Shown piece after piece: positions 29,951 through 41,185 of a stretch of DNA of 64,000 nt. Source of the DNA: Zopfochytrium polystomum. Lineage: Eukaryota; Chytridiomycota; Chytridiomycetes; Chytridiales; Chytridiaceae. Position 1 is the stretch's first letter, and each line of letters starts with the position of its first letter. The notes under the pieces are model-generated. The model searched no databases, had not been told where the DNA came from, and saw nothing but the letters and a program-made list of their open reading frames with translations. The position numbers and the translations under genes were made by a program. The DNA lies in the NCBI GenBank assembly GCA_025765615.1, contig JAIVFJ010000120.1, forward strand, positions 60,001 through 124,000. The letters run 5' to 3'.

Positions 29951-32900
29951 ATGCTAGCATCTGGTACCAAAAGGCATCAGCACACACTTCCCGTAACCGT
30001 AGCGGTCCGCCCGAAAGATGGACTTGATTTGGATGAAGCCGAAATCGAGCTCGACTCTTTTAGGACCAGCGCTCTGCGAGAGAAGGTGAGGGATTACCTT
30101 GATCATGCTGATGACAACGCTTCGACCTTATTCGGCTTCCTTTCCCCCGCAACCTCCTTCCACAGATTTCCGAGGTGTTTGGGGTCGTGCTTTCCAAGTT
30201 TTCCCTGTGGTTCGGAGTGAAGGACAATGACGAGTTTCGGATGTACATCCTCTCCGCTTTCCCCGACAACAAGCTGAAGAAAGTGTTGGAGATGGTGGAA
30301 GATCCGTTGCTGGACATTCGCTTTGAGTTTGCTCAAGTTCATCAGTTCAAGGCCAAATACGGTTCCGACACTTTGGTGCTGCAGGTGACAACACCGACTG
30401 TCTTGGAAGTGAAGAAGGAGGTATGTTGAATGACGCTTTTGGTGGTTCTTGCCATCTGGGTGGGCGTGAAGACCTAGTGCGTTCTTTGCTAATTTCCACA
30501 ACTAGATTCAGCGAAATTTCTCAGAGCTGCAGGATTTCGACCTTCACTACAGGCGTGACAACGATCCTGTCAAGCTATACGAAGAAACAAGCGACGAAGA
30601 ACTCGCAGACCTTTTCAATCGAGCAGTACAAACGGACTCTTCGCCTTTAACTCTGTACGTCGTGTCGAAAAAAGCCTCGTCAGCGACCGAGGTCGAAAGA
30701 GATGACCCTCCGAAGGCTGCGCCATCCGATGTGAAAGTTGTAGTTCAAGATACGATGCCCGAAGCTGAGTTTGATTCGATGCTTTCGTATAGGTAAGATG
30801 CTTTCCACTCATAAGCTGTTGTAAACTGTGTCCGTAGCTGGAAGACGAAGTCTCAAGTACAGCTGTTGAAGGCTAATCTGGAAAAGGAGCTAAAAATCAA
30901 AATCTGGATGGACGAAAACAACATGAAGAATGACATTTACAGTGGAATGTGGGAAGGTATCGCAAAGAGCCAACTTATTATCGTCTGCCTGTCCAAGGAG
31001 TACTTGGTGAGTCGCGAAAGCTTCCGAATTCATCCATTCCGCTAACTTTTTTTTTCAATCCCCAGGGTTCAGAAAACTGCAAAAAAGAACTGAAATTCGC
31101 TGCTGATTTACACAAGCCGATAGTTTGCGTGTACATGTTCGAAGAAGACGAAAACACCGAGCCGTACAAATATGACCAAACCTACGGTCCCACCTTTTTG
31201 ATCGTCAGTGGTTTACTCTATGTGGAATTCAGGCGGTCAGAGCCACCTTCGGAGAAGTGGCAGAAAGCCTTCCATCAGCTAAAAACACAGATAGAGAGCC
31301 AGCTGCGCATTGGGCCACCAGCCAAGATCATCACCGAAACCCCTTTGGCAAGGTGGCTGAAACCTGTAGACTTCAGCAGAGAGGCCAGGTTTTACAAGGA
31401 ACAGTACGTTCAAGGAACGCGCAAGTGGATTTCAGTACCTCTCCGTATGTGGCTTGACTCTGACGATAGGGTCCACTGGCTCTGCGGTGCGGCTGGAACG
31501 GGAAAATCCATCATCGCATGGCTTGTAGCGGAGCAAAAGGAAATTCAGCTCCCAGAGTACACCGTCGGTTCCGTCTTTTACTGCCGCCATAATGACGAGC
31601 ACAAGCGCAACCCTGCACGTATCGTCTCGACGATGGTTTGGGATCTATCCAAGCTCTTTCCGTCCGTGCGAAAAGTTGCGGATCAGGTTATGGCGCAAGA
31701 CGAGCAAGACGTGCGTTCAGGCCTTGGAAGCGTGCTGGACAGGCCCATTGAGGCTTTCAAGACCATCATTGTCGAGGGGCTGAAACAAGTTCCGGTCGAG
31801 GACAGCAAGCCGGTGGTGCTAGTCGTCGACGCGCTGGACGAGTGCGACCCAGCGTCGCGCGCCAAGCTCTTGAGAATCCTGACCCAGACGTCGGCGCTGC
31901 TGCCGCCCTTTGTAAAGATATTCACGACGGGCCGGCCGGACGAGGACATCTGGGAGGAGCTGTCGACGGTGAACCCGATGATCCTCAAGCCCACGGACGA
32001 GGACAATCTGCGCGACCTTGCGATTTTTTCGCGGGCTTGTGTCGCAAAGATGCTCCGGTGGGGCGACGAGTCCCTGATGGACGGCAACGCGCTGGCGCGC
32101 GCGTGCGTGGACCGGCTTGTGGAAAAGTCGGAGGGGCTGTTCATCTATGCCAGAGCCGTCTTCTCGTTTCTCGGCAGCGACACCAGCGATGGCCTTCGTG
32201 ACGCGGCGAGCCTGCTGCAGAGGATCGAGCTGTTCGAGTCAGGACCTGACAACGTGTATAAGCTCGTCATGACCCGGATCACCCAAGAATCGTCGGATTT
32301 AACGGGGGTCAGGCGGGTTCTCGAGACGGTGCTCGCCGCTCGCGAGCCTGTGACTATTCAGACTCTTGCGTCACTGGGCGATATGAGTGTAGCCGACACG
32401 GGCTTTGCCATTTCCAAGGTTCGGATATGCCGTTGAATATTCCATCCACTAATTTTCATTATAAATCGATTGTTGTTTCCACTTACATCTGCATCACTTC
32501 AAGCTTCGACCAATTCTCAACATCGACGACGGACTCGTCTCTATTCTCCACAAAAGCTTGAAAGACTTTCTCGTCAACGCGGAACGTTCGGGTGAACGGC
32601 TCCACTTTGATCAATTTGAGTGCGACCTGCGCATCGCCAAGCAATGTCTTCACATCCTGAACACAAAGCTTCACTACAACATGGCGGGACTGGAAGCCTC
32701 TGCCCCTTACACGCCGGCGAAACGAGTGCTTCCAGACGACGTGGCCTATGCCGCGTCGTACTGGGCTCGCCACTATGTCGACGCCCACCGCAAGCACGAG
32801 CTGCTCGACGACCTGCGAACTTTGTGCGAGACAAAACTCGCAAACTGGATGGAAGCGATGCTGCTTCTCGGGATGCGGCGGCAAACGGTCGAAATGGCGA

Positions 32901-34414
32901 CGGCAGTGGGGACCGCTGTGACCGCGTCGGGGGAGCGCGGCGGCAGCGACGGGGAGGCGGCGGCCCAGACGGTGCGCGCGCTGCTGCACGACGTGCGGAA
33001 CATCGCCATCAACTTCCTCATCCCGCTCCAGCACAACCCGCTACAAGTATACGCGACGGTCGGGGTGTGGGCAAAGAAGCGTTGCGAGTTTTTCCGGCGC
33101 TTTGGCGGCGGCGACGGAAACGGCGGCGGCGCCGCGGGCGGGCGGGCGCCGTTCCGGTTTGTCGTGGGGCACGAGCGTGAGTGGGGGCCGTTGACGTTCC
33201 TCGGACACGCGGGACCCGTGCGGTGCGCGAGCTTTTCGCGCGACGGGAGGATGGTGGCGTCGGCGTCCGACGACGGGACGGTCAAGGTGTGGTCGGTGGA
33301 CGGGTTCTGCCTGGCGACGGTGGAGGGCCACCGCGCGGGCGTGAGCGCCGTTGCGTTTCTCGCGGACGACAAGTCGGTCGTGTCCGGGTCTCGAGACGGC
33401 ACGGTGCGCGTGTGGCGCGCACTCGACGGGTCCTGCGTGAAGGCAGCCGACGTCGGGTTCGAGGTTCTATCGCTTGCCCTGACTGAGAGGTACGTGATTG
33501 TCGCGGGAACCCAGGGGGGATTGAAAGCGCTGTCGCTTTCGTCTCTGGAGACGGCTTGCGCGTTTGTCGGCCACGGCGAAGATGTGACCTCCGTCGCCGC
33601 CTCTTCCGATGGCTCCTTGTTCGCGTCCGCTTCGACTGATTGCACGGTGAAAATCTGGAAAGTCGGTCAAGAGACCCCCGTTTACAGCCTCGAGGACTCG
33701 GCAGCCGTTAATTCGGTGGCATTTTACCCTGACCGGTCGATCCTGGCCACTGGAAACTCGGCCGGAGCGGCCAAGCTGTGGAACTTGGAAGACGCGACCT
33801 GCACTGCGACGTTCACGTACGAGGGCGATTCAGTGACAGCCGTTACAATTACTAGGGACGGGAAGAGCCTCGTTTTGACTGACGTTGGTGGGCGCGTTAA
33901 AGTGATCGACTTGTCCACAAGAATTTGCAAGAACTTTCACTACCACTCCTACCCCAACTATCATATTGCCATCGGCTACTCGGCATCGTCCACGACAGGT
34001 GAAGCCATCGCAATATCAAACTCGGATAACGTCCTCAACTTGCTGCCATGGAACACGCCGGTGCCAAGCAACTCCATTGACGACGCTATTTTGGGCAATG
34101 ACATTGCCGAGGTACGCTTCAACGACGACTGCACGGTTGTTTTTTGCAAAGAAAAGGGGACGGGCCACGTCGAAGCGTGGAGCCTCCAAGACGGCCGCCG
34201 CATAACGGATGGGAGCACAGGCGCACAGTTTTCCGCCGTCGAGGGCGTCAAAGCCAGCGGCGACGTCACGCTGAGCAAAGATTCGTGGATCCTGGACGGT
34301 CATGGCCAGAAGCTCATGTGGGTACCTGTGTTTGCGAACGGTGAAGCCGCGTACAAGCAAAACGTCCTTGTGCTCACAAAAGGCTCGCGTATGTACGTCC
34401 TGAAGCGAGTCTAA
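29951..34414 (+). CDS. NLR-type receptor: ubiquitin/PB1-like - TIR - NACHT - WD40
   Basis: Six exons: 29951-30085, 30166-30420, 30506-30792, 30838-31006, 31066-32418 and 32504-34414, all with GT-AG borders and matching phases; 1,369 residues. Residues 1-110 look ubiquitin-like and ~113-190 PB1-like (SDEELADLFNRA...LTLYVV). A TIR domain follows (~203-340: DSMLSYRSW, WMDENNM, SQLIIVCLSKEYL, SENCKKELKFA), keeping the Glu (E290) that is catalytic in NAD-cleaving TIRs. NACHT has Walker A GAAGTGKS (~424) and Walker B VVLVVDALDECD (~540). A helical linker leads to about seven WD40 repeats (~960-1330, e.g. SASDDGTVKVWSVDG). By family knowledge, ligand sensing by WD40 would drive NACHT oligomerisation and TIR activation, typically in cell death or non-self responses. 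The specific role is inferred. A near-identical broken copy lies on the other arm. Confidence 0.92.
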
Positions 34415-34428
34415 AGACCCTGAATTTT

Positions 34429-34466
<38 letters not shown>

Positions 34467-35278
34467 GTTCTTGCTCCAATCAAGTTCTTTGTCGCGAAAG
34501 TCTTTGCAAGGTTATCCTTGAAAGGAGTGCATCACTATGAAATACATGAGAGCGGGGAACGGGAAAAAAAAATAAAAAGTGGAGCCCGCAAAAGGTGTTG
34601 TTTTTTTTTGGGTGGCACTGCCAGAAGTGTAACAACGATGGTTCTTTTTGCCATGTGCTTGTGTACAATTAAAGACGAGCGACAAGGACCCCCAACAAAG
34701 ACAAAATACGACAAAAGCACATGTCAAAAAAAAAAATTGGAAAAATGAAAAAATGAAAACGAAAGAGGATCAGTTCAAGTTGTCAGAGAAGCAAGTTGCG
34801 CACAACAGAACACATACCTGATTTGTCAACCCCATCCCAAACCAAAGTCTGCTCCTACAAAGAAAATGAAATAAATAAAAATTAAGAATAAAGAATAAGA
34901 ATGAGACAACAATATTATGTGCAAGTTACTGTATTGGATGGTTTCTCCTGGGACACATTATCCAACACCCCAACGATTTTTCATTTCCCTGTGTATAAGA
35001 CATTGAAGGATGCCCTACATGTTCACGGCAGCCACATTACACCTCGGTCCCACATGGTTTCTGAGGTTGGTGACCTTGGGATTGCATGCAACTTGGGGCT
35101 GCCTCTGCCATTGGCTGGCCACTCTCTGTACACTGGCTTGATGTTGCTGAGTTTTGATGGGGAAAAAAAAAAAAAAAAAATTGGAAAGAGAAAAGCTAGC
35201 ATGAAACAAGTTTTGGGCAACAAGAGCCACACTGTACTCAGTCCTTGTCACTCCCTTGTGGTGGCCTCCCTGTGGGGT
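34415..35278. other. Arm DNA downstream of the NLR gene (right)
   Basis: Mirror of 16111-16972: a long poly-T (about 34430-34465) after the NLR stop and a small frame from 34901 that is length-variable between the arms. No recognisable gene. Confidence 0.4.
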
Positions 35279-35687
35279 CCTCCTCTCAGTTCCTTGTCTG
35301 CCTTGTCCTGTCCTGCCCTGTTCCTGACACTTCCCACCTTTGTGGTTGGTGCGCTTCCAATTTGAGATATTGACAGGCAGTCGAAAAGCACCTGCTTGTT
35401 CTCAAAGTCCTCAACATCAATGAATACAGAACGTCCAAGCAGAGTGATGATTGTATTGTAAACAATAATTCACTTGAGGGATGGGACAGGTCCCCCATCC
35501 CCCTTTTATACCTTTTGAGAGTCTTCCTTGTCAAGACTCAAAGAAAGTTCCAGAAAGAACAATTGGTAATACAATAATACCAATGATACTAATGGGAAAG
35601 CAAAGAAGGTTCCAGAAGGCTTCACAAAGGCTCCATGAAGGAATGTTCTAGAAGGCTCCAAAGGTTTCCAGAGGGCGATTCATATCA
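35279..35687 (-). mobile_element. Gypsy LTR with internal micro-inversion, right inner arm
   Basis: Counterpart of 15687-16110: inverted LTR end at 35279-35329, 112-bp spacer, LTR body 35442-35687. The inner half matches the left-arm LTR, while the distal half (CATTAGTATCATTGGTA, ACCAATTGTTC in the sense direction) matches the old LTR at 8134-8426. It thus looks like a recombinant solo LTR. Confidence 0.82.
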
Positions 35688-36542
35688 CACGGGAAATGTC
35701 GAGAAATTCACACGATAAATTTTTCAAAGTTTTCTTACAAAAACTTGTTCACACAGAGTTGGATTTCCACAGAGAGGATGCAACATGATTAAATTCAGAC
35801 TTCTGCAAATCCTACAAAAAAAAAATAGATGTAACGCTTCTTTCTTTCTTTCTTTTTTTTGGAGGTTTCTCTATGACAAAGTTTTCCATAGAGGCATACC
35901 TTTTGGGCCACAAATAGCTATTACAAGCATCCATTTTCATGCTGTTTAAAGTCACCAAGGTTATTCTAATGACATTTTGCAGATGAGAAGAACAGCCCTG
36001 CTTGTCGACATCCAAAAATAAATAAACAATGCAGAAAAGTAAAATCTCGTCAATCATTTTGATTGGCTCCTTCACACCCAAGTTTGGCAAGTAGTGGTTG
36101 AGATTTTTGGCGACTTGAAAGTATGAAGCGGGCAGATCGGAGCTGCAGGAGCCACTGTCAGTGGAATCTCTTCAAGGCACATGTTTGGGTGCGTGGGTCA
36201 GAGACTCAGTTTTTTTCGGAATCAATGCAGGTGGGGATGAACAGCTGCCAATTGCATTATTTGGGTGGGAAAAACCAATTCAATATTGACCGAAAAAAAA
36301 AAAAAAAGATGGTATCTTCTCGCAGCCACCTTGCTGTGCTTTTCGCTTTTTCTTTGTTCATTTCCGGTGGATCTTGCGCTACACAAGCAATATTGAGAAA
36401 AGGGAACATGCGTATCTTATCGAGCGGGCAAAGAGAAGAAGGAAGAACTTGCACAAACATGCCTGATTGGCCTTTTGGTGAGAAAGCAAAAGAGAAAGAA
36501 GCAAAATTGCACTGTCTTTGTTGTTGTTCTCTTCCAAATCGG
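35688..36542 (-). repeat. Outer arm of the inverted duplication (copy X-right)
   Basis: Reverse-complement relative of 7191-8133, shorter by several indels and visibly more diverged than the inner arms. Its inner ~75 bp (35693-35768) recur as a direct repeat at 37318-37390. Confidence 0.8.
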
Positions 36543-38177
36543 ATGTTTAAATACACAAGGCCGTCCCCCCCATTCCCCTCCGCCTGTCCTCCTTCAACGT
36601 CAGTTCCCACTGGACTGTTCACTCCCTCCACTCACTCACTCAGAGTAGACTGTTTACACAACAGTGTGCCAGCTATCTGGCTGCATCAACCACAGATTAT
36701 AGCCCAGAACAACAATCTCTACCAACTCCAACAAGAGTCAACCTAGCTCAACTTTAGAGACCTTCTCGTTGGGGAGGCCAAAAATTTTCCGCTCCTTCTC
36801 CTGATTGACTCCGTCATTCAATCTGGGCGTGGAATAGTACATTCAACTCTCTACGTTGTCTCTACAGAATTTGATTGGCCTCCAAAGTCGAAAAATGCTT
36901 CCTCAACTTTGCGTGACATCGTCTCGACAGCGAGAAGCAATGAGAGAACGCCCTTACACAACTGTATTTGCCTGCTTCTGCTCTTTTCATTGATACCTAA
37001 CGCGTCCCACTACAACGCCTACAGCAGGAGCTACAAGAGATTTTGCTAAGTAGGGCCTAAAAGGCGAACTACCACTGTCTCCAACCACCATTCTGTCCTT
37101 TCGTGTGTGACAAGTCACCCCATCTGCACACCAAATTCCTCTCAGTTACCTCCATTTTGTTCTCCAACACCCTCTAAGGGACAACACACCAAAACTTTGA
37201 TTCTAGGCCTGAAATTTGGCATATAGTCGCTCTTCAACAGTCCCAACCTGCTATACCAATTTCAGAATTGGGCTATGTAGTTCCCTATCAAAACGTTCTC
37301 TTCGACCCCTAAAGCAAGGGAAATGTCCAGAAATTCACACGATCAATTTTTCAAAGTTTTCTTACGAAAACTTGTTCACGTAGAGTTGTGCAGTACGGAA
37401 TTGCATCAGAAACTGGCTGTCCTGCTTTAGCTGGAACAGTTTGTTTTGTTCCTTTGTGCAGCCAGAACTGTGGGTAATTCAGGATCAATGGAATGGCTCA
37501 TTCCCGATTACCTCGCACACACTCCCTTTCAGGTGGTCAACAGCTTTGAAGTGGGGGAAAAAAGGATTAAAATTGATTTCTTTGATTAAAACTCTACTGT
37601 TTCACTCTGTCCGCCTACAAAAATATTTGGATGACATTGGTGCGTTATAAGTGTGCTACTGCAAAGGCACTGTTTCAATAAGAGAGAAAATCTCTCTTTA
37701 TTGAGCCATCCTCGACTCAACTCAACGCCAATCCTTCACAGGTTTGGGCCGTAGCGGCGTTCCCGTTGGGTTGTACGTAATCACTTTGCCCTCTTGCCGT
37801 TGATGTTATCTATCTTTACCGCAGACTCGCGCCAATGCCTCAGAGAACCTATTTTCCTCCCGTCAGACAGCGGTTGCGTTTGGAGATGTAAAATTAGAAT
37901 TCAAACAAACAAATCGCTTGGCTTCTCACTCGTTCCCTTGCTACTATCAGACCCAAACAAGATATTAGAAATAATAAAGAATCCAGAGGCAAAAAAAAGG
38001 ATTAAGAGAGAGGGGAAAAGAATAGGCGAAGAAGATAATAAAAGAATTCAGCGAAAGCGGGTAATACCCAAGAACGACCTTGGGGGGTGGGGGAGAAAGG
38101 GAGGACTACTTTCACTACTATGGTAATTTTTTTTATCGTCTTTCTGTCGTTTAGCATTTTCAGGGGGTCTCCCAGGG
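36543..38177. other. Repeat-rich intergenic DNA
   Basis: Holds an R1 fragment (36575-36660, minus), the left ~160-bp inverted repeat (36631-36792), a partial X repeat (37318-37390) and a hairpin AATAAGAGAG/CTCTCTTTATT near 37678-37705. No gene is supported; the frame at 37794-38126 shows no domain. Confidence 0.5.
36631..36792 (+). repeat. Left inverted repeat of an 8.75-kb segment
   Basis: Matches the reverse complement of 45222-45382 along its whole length, with scattered substitutions. Landmarks: CCAGCTATCTGGCTGCATCA and AGAACAACAATCTCTAC. The outer ends coincide with the R1 terminus. Confidence 0.85.
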
Positions 38178-39760
38178 TCACTTTGCGTGCTTGCTGGCGA
38201 CGTCGTATAGCAACACACTCCTGGTCCTCGAAATCTTTGGCGCGAAGGACGGCGCTTTGTAAGAGGCGCGTTCGCCGTTGACCAGCTTGTGCAGGAGAAA
38301 GTCTCGGGAGAGGGGTTCGCGATCGAAGATGGTGGGTTCGGGGAGGTCTGGAGTGAAGGCTGGGACGCCGTTTTTTGTGGCCATGGTCAGCCTTTTGACG
38401 GTTTGTTAATTGTTTTAATTTTTTTTTCAACAGAAAGAGAGACGATAAAAGGGCCAGCCAGTTGTCATTAGGCAATGCGTGCAGGCACGTGAGCTCACCG
38501 GTATCCTTCATTTGCAGGCTGGACAATAGCAATGACGTGATTTTGTTGTGATGTGATGGTCGACAATTGAAAGGGGAGTTCGGATTCGCTGAAGAGGACA
38601 ACGACAATGTCGTTTCCAATGTGCCGTTTCCGTTCCAACTGGAAAAACAGAAGTCAACGTGATCCCAATCGAAGTGCGAAGAACACCTGCCTACCTGTTG
38701 TTTATCCTTGTCGTTGAATGGGAGGAATGTGGAGACGTGAAACATGATTTCGTAGCCCTGCCATTTTGTGTAGAGAGACTGCGTTCCGGTATTATTGCCT
38801 GTTTCATGGGTTAGGCTCTGATTTATCTGCAAAGGGCAATGGATTCTAAGTTTGGTGACTCACTTCCTGATATGTCCAACCCAGCACGATAACCCTTCCA
38901 GCCTCGAAGCTCTATCGTCTCACCGAGGAAAGAGAGAAACTGTTTAAAGGCGGGTGATGTGTTCTCTAAAAACGATAGATATCATTGGGTCAAACGAGTC
39001 GTCCCAGCTTCCGCGACCACCAGTCCAAATCACAGCCGCGTCACGCTTCACAAACCGTGACGATTCAGAAACATCTCCTCTTCGGTCGCCTGCCCCGGGC
39101 CGACATAGACCAGCCCAAACTTGTAGCTCCGTATGACTTGTCTCTCCTCCATCGCGAGCAGCTCGTTCGGCACGCTGGTACCTTTGCACAGCTTCAGACT
39201 CTTCACTGGTATATCCCGTGAGATGCCGGCCATGAGTGCTGCAGGTGTTGGTCCGGCCTTCATTGCTGCCCGCCACCATGGGACGGGGACCGCTTTGACG
39301 GGAACTGTGAGGCGCTCGCTGCCCTGGATGGATCGAACGAGTGCTTTGTAGGAGCCGTTGTCCTGGACGACCGAGATTGCAAGCGGCCCGCGAGTCGAGT
39401 CAACCGCAAGGTAGTTTTGGTGCGCTAAGCGGTGATATTATGTTTTTTGGAAAGGGATCAGCGTCAGTGGGACGTATCCTGAAAGAGATCTTGGATCTCT
39501 TTTTCGAGCTCTCCTTTTTGGTGAAACGAAAAGTCCATTCGACTCGTGATTCCGCTCGCTGCACACCGCCACGTCACTCTACACGGGGGGATCACTCTGG
39601 ACTCACCCTTTCCAAAGAAATTTTCTCGATACCATATGATATCCTTCTCACACTCTTGAAGTAGGCTTTCGTGGACCCCAGTTATCTTCGCTCCGGCTGT
39701 TGTTGAGAGCAGTCGGAAATCGGACGTGCCCACGACGGCTGCTTCAGTGGGGGTCGCCAT
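38178..39760 (-). CDS. Rap/Ran-GAP domain protein
   Basis: Six exons: 39607-39760, 39056-39424, 38864-38965, 38695-38798, 38499-38638 and 38178-38391, totalling 1,083 nt (360 residues) with consistent phases. From exon 3 on it reads as a Rap-GAP domain: FKQFLSFLGETIELRGWKGY, YEIMFHVSTFLPF, KRHIGNDIVVVLFSESELPF, NHVIAIVQP, FTPDLPEPTIF, DFLLHKLVNGERASYKAPSF. The HIGND block (N252) is where this family carries its catalytic Asn thumb. It would switch off a Rap/Rheb-like small GTPase. Compared with tuberin or SIPA1 the protein is very small, little more than the GAP domain plus a ~170-residue lead. For intron 3 I used the second AG, at 38799, because the first leads to a stop. The start at 39760 is the only suitable ATG. 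It lies inside the inverted-repeat-bounded segment. Confidence 0.85.
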
Positions 39761-41185
39761 TCTTCGTGATTCCTGGGGCAGAAGGTGAAGAAACCGATGA
39801 TGTTGGATACTTTCCAGTTTCCCCACGAAGATTGGAGAACCTACCAGGGTGCAGATCGAATTGAAAGGATAAAAAGTGGCAGCTGGAAGACTGGGGTGGT
39901 GGGGGGATGGGAAGCGTGGGAATGTTTGGCGGACGGCAATCGAGGGAAGCTCGGGTCAGTTGAGACAGGTAAAAATAGAAGCAGGTGGGGTGCATCAGGA
40001 ATGGACACGGAAAGTATGGAGAGACGCGGAGTCAAGAGTGGGGAAAGTACTGTGTAATTCAAATCCATCGGAGCACTTTGGGGATGGTGCCTGTTGAGGT
40101 CGGCGTTTCGATTCTCGACGATGTGTTTCGAAGAAATGAACGTGGTGTGCCGATTTGGTGTTGGTTGTCTGAGAACCAGTCCCGACCTCAACACGACTTA
40201 CCCCTCGGATGAGTGGCTGGTCTCGAGGCCCGCTTTGTTCAGCAAGGCCTATCCGTCTTCCGTACGATGATCCCCGTTCTGAAACAAACGCGGGACGTGA
40301 TGCTGGAGGGGACAGCGAGCGATAAAGAAGGGGAAGTAAACGAAAATTTCGGTTTTGGTCCTCGTCTTTCTAGAAGTGGGGACGCCCCTCTGTCTCGGTC
40401 TCACTCTCTCTTTGTTCTCTTCTCTTCAATTGAGTGAGGTACGATTTGAACAGCGCTTAATTTTTTTTCCCCTTCCCTTCTAATCAACGCGTTGGGGGTT
40501 CGCATGCGATCAGGTGCCGGAGAAAGCTCAACCCAGAAGACGATCACGAGGAGATGCGGGGACGGCTGTAAGAACGGGAACGAATCAAAAAAAAAAAAAA
40601 AAATATTGGGGACGAGTGTCACGACGAGAACGAGGCTGAAGGAACAATGCAGAGAAGGGATAGCACGAGAACAGAGGAGAAAAAAAGGTACGGAGGACAA
40701 TCAAGAAATTATCGAAAAGTGCCTAGGGTCCTCGAAGGGAAGGGCGATTAAATGTGTGTGGGGGAAGGGATGGAAGGGGGAACGGCAGCGAGGAAATCAT
40801 GTGATTTGGGACAGTGTTTGATAAAATAAACAGCAGGGAAGAAAGAACACGAATGCATGATCAGACGTCGAGTAAGGGACGACGGTTCGGGAATGAGGTG
40901 GCAGAGGAAGAGGCGAATGATACGAATGGCTGGCAGGAGGGGTCGAGGGGACGAGCTGAACGAAGGTTGGGTTGGTCTTCCAATAAATGGCCGAAGCCCC
41001 AGAAGCGAAACAATCTGATTATAAAAAGGACCGCAAAGGGATGAAAGAAGGTGGTCGAGAAAATTAGGGCGAACAGTGCCATGTCGGGGAGAGAAGCACA
41101 AACACATCAGGTACAAGCACAGTGTTAAAAGTGAAACGAAAATACGAGCAGGCAGGAGTCAGCCGTCCGGAGGGCGGCCGTTATG
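39761..41185. other. Intergenic region, no gene seen
   Basis: Purine-rich on the plus strand, with poly-A at 40588-40603. Frames such as 39841-40194 or 40492-40821 are biased in composition and show no domain. It probably holds the Rap-GAP promoter and the 3' end of the CBM21 gene. Confidence 0.5.

Larger units (their letters stand above)
27557..35687 (+). repeat. Right inner arm of the large inverted duplication
   Basis: Reverse complement of 15687-23827. It carries the second deaminase gene and the intact NLR gene. Its inner edge falls within the copia RT motif; its outer edge is a gypsy LTR that differs from the left-arm LTR in its distal half. Confidence 0.97.

Noticed and set aside
34901..35365. 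154-codon frame on the right arm
   Set aside because: Its left-arm counterpart is only 100 codons because of a poly-A length change, and it runs into LTR sequence; not supported as a gene.
27557..35687. Palindrome as pure hairpin-adapter artefact
   Set aside because: Unlikely, because the arms are separated by 3.7 kb of unique sequence, differ by indels and microsatellite length, and have different outer flanks; still worth confirming with spanning reads.
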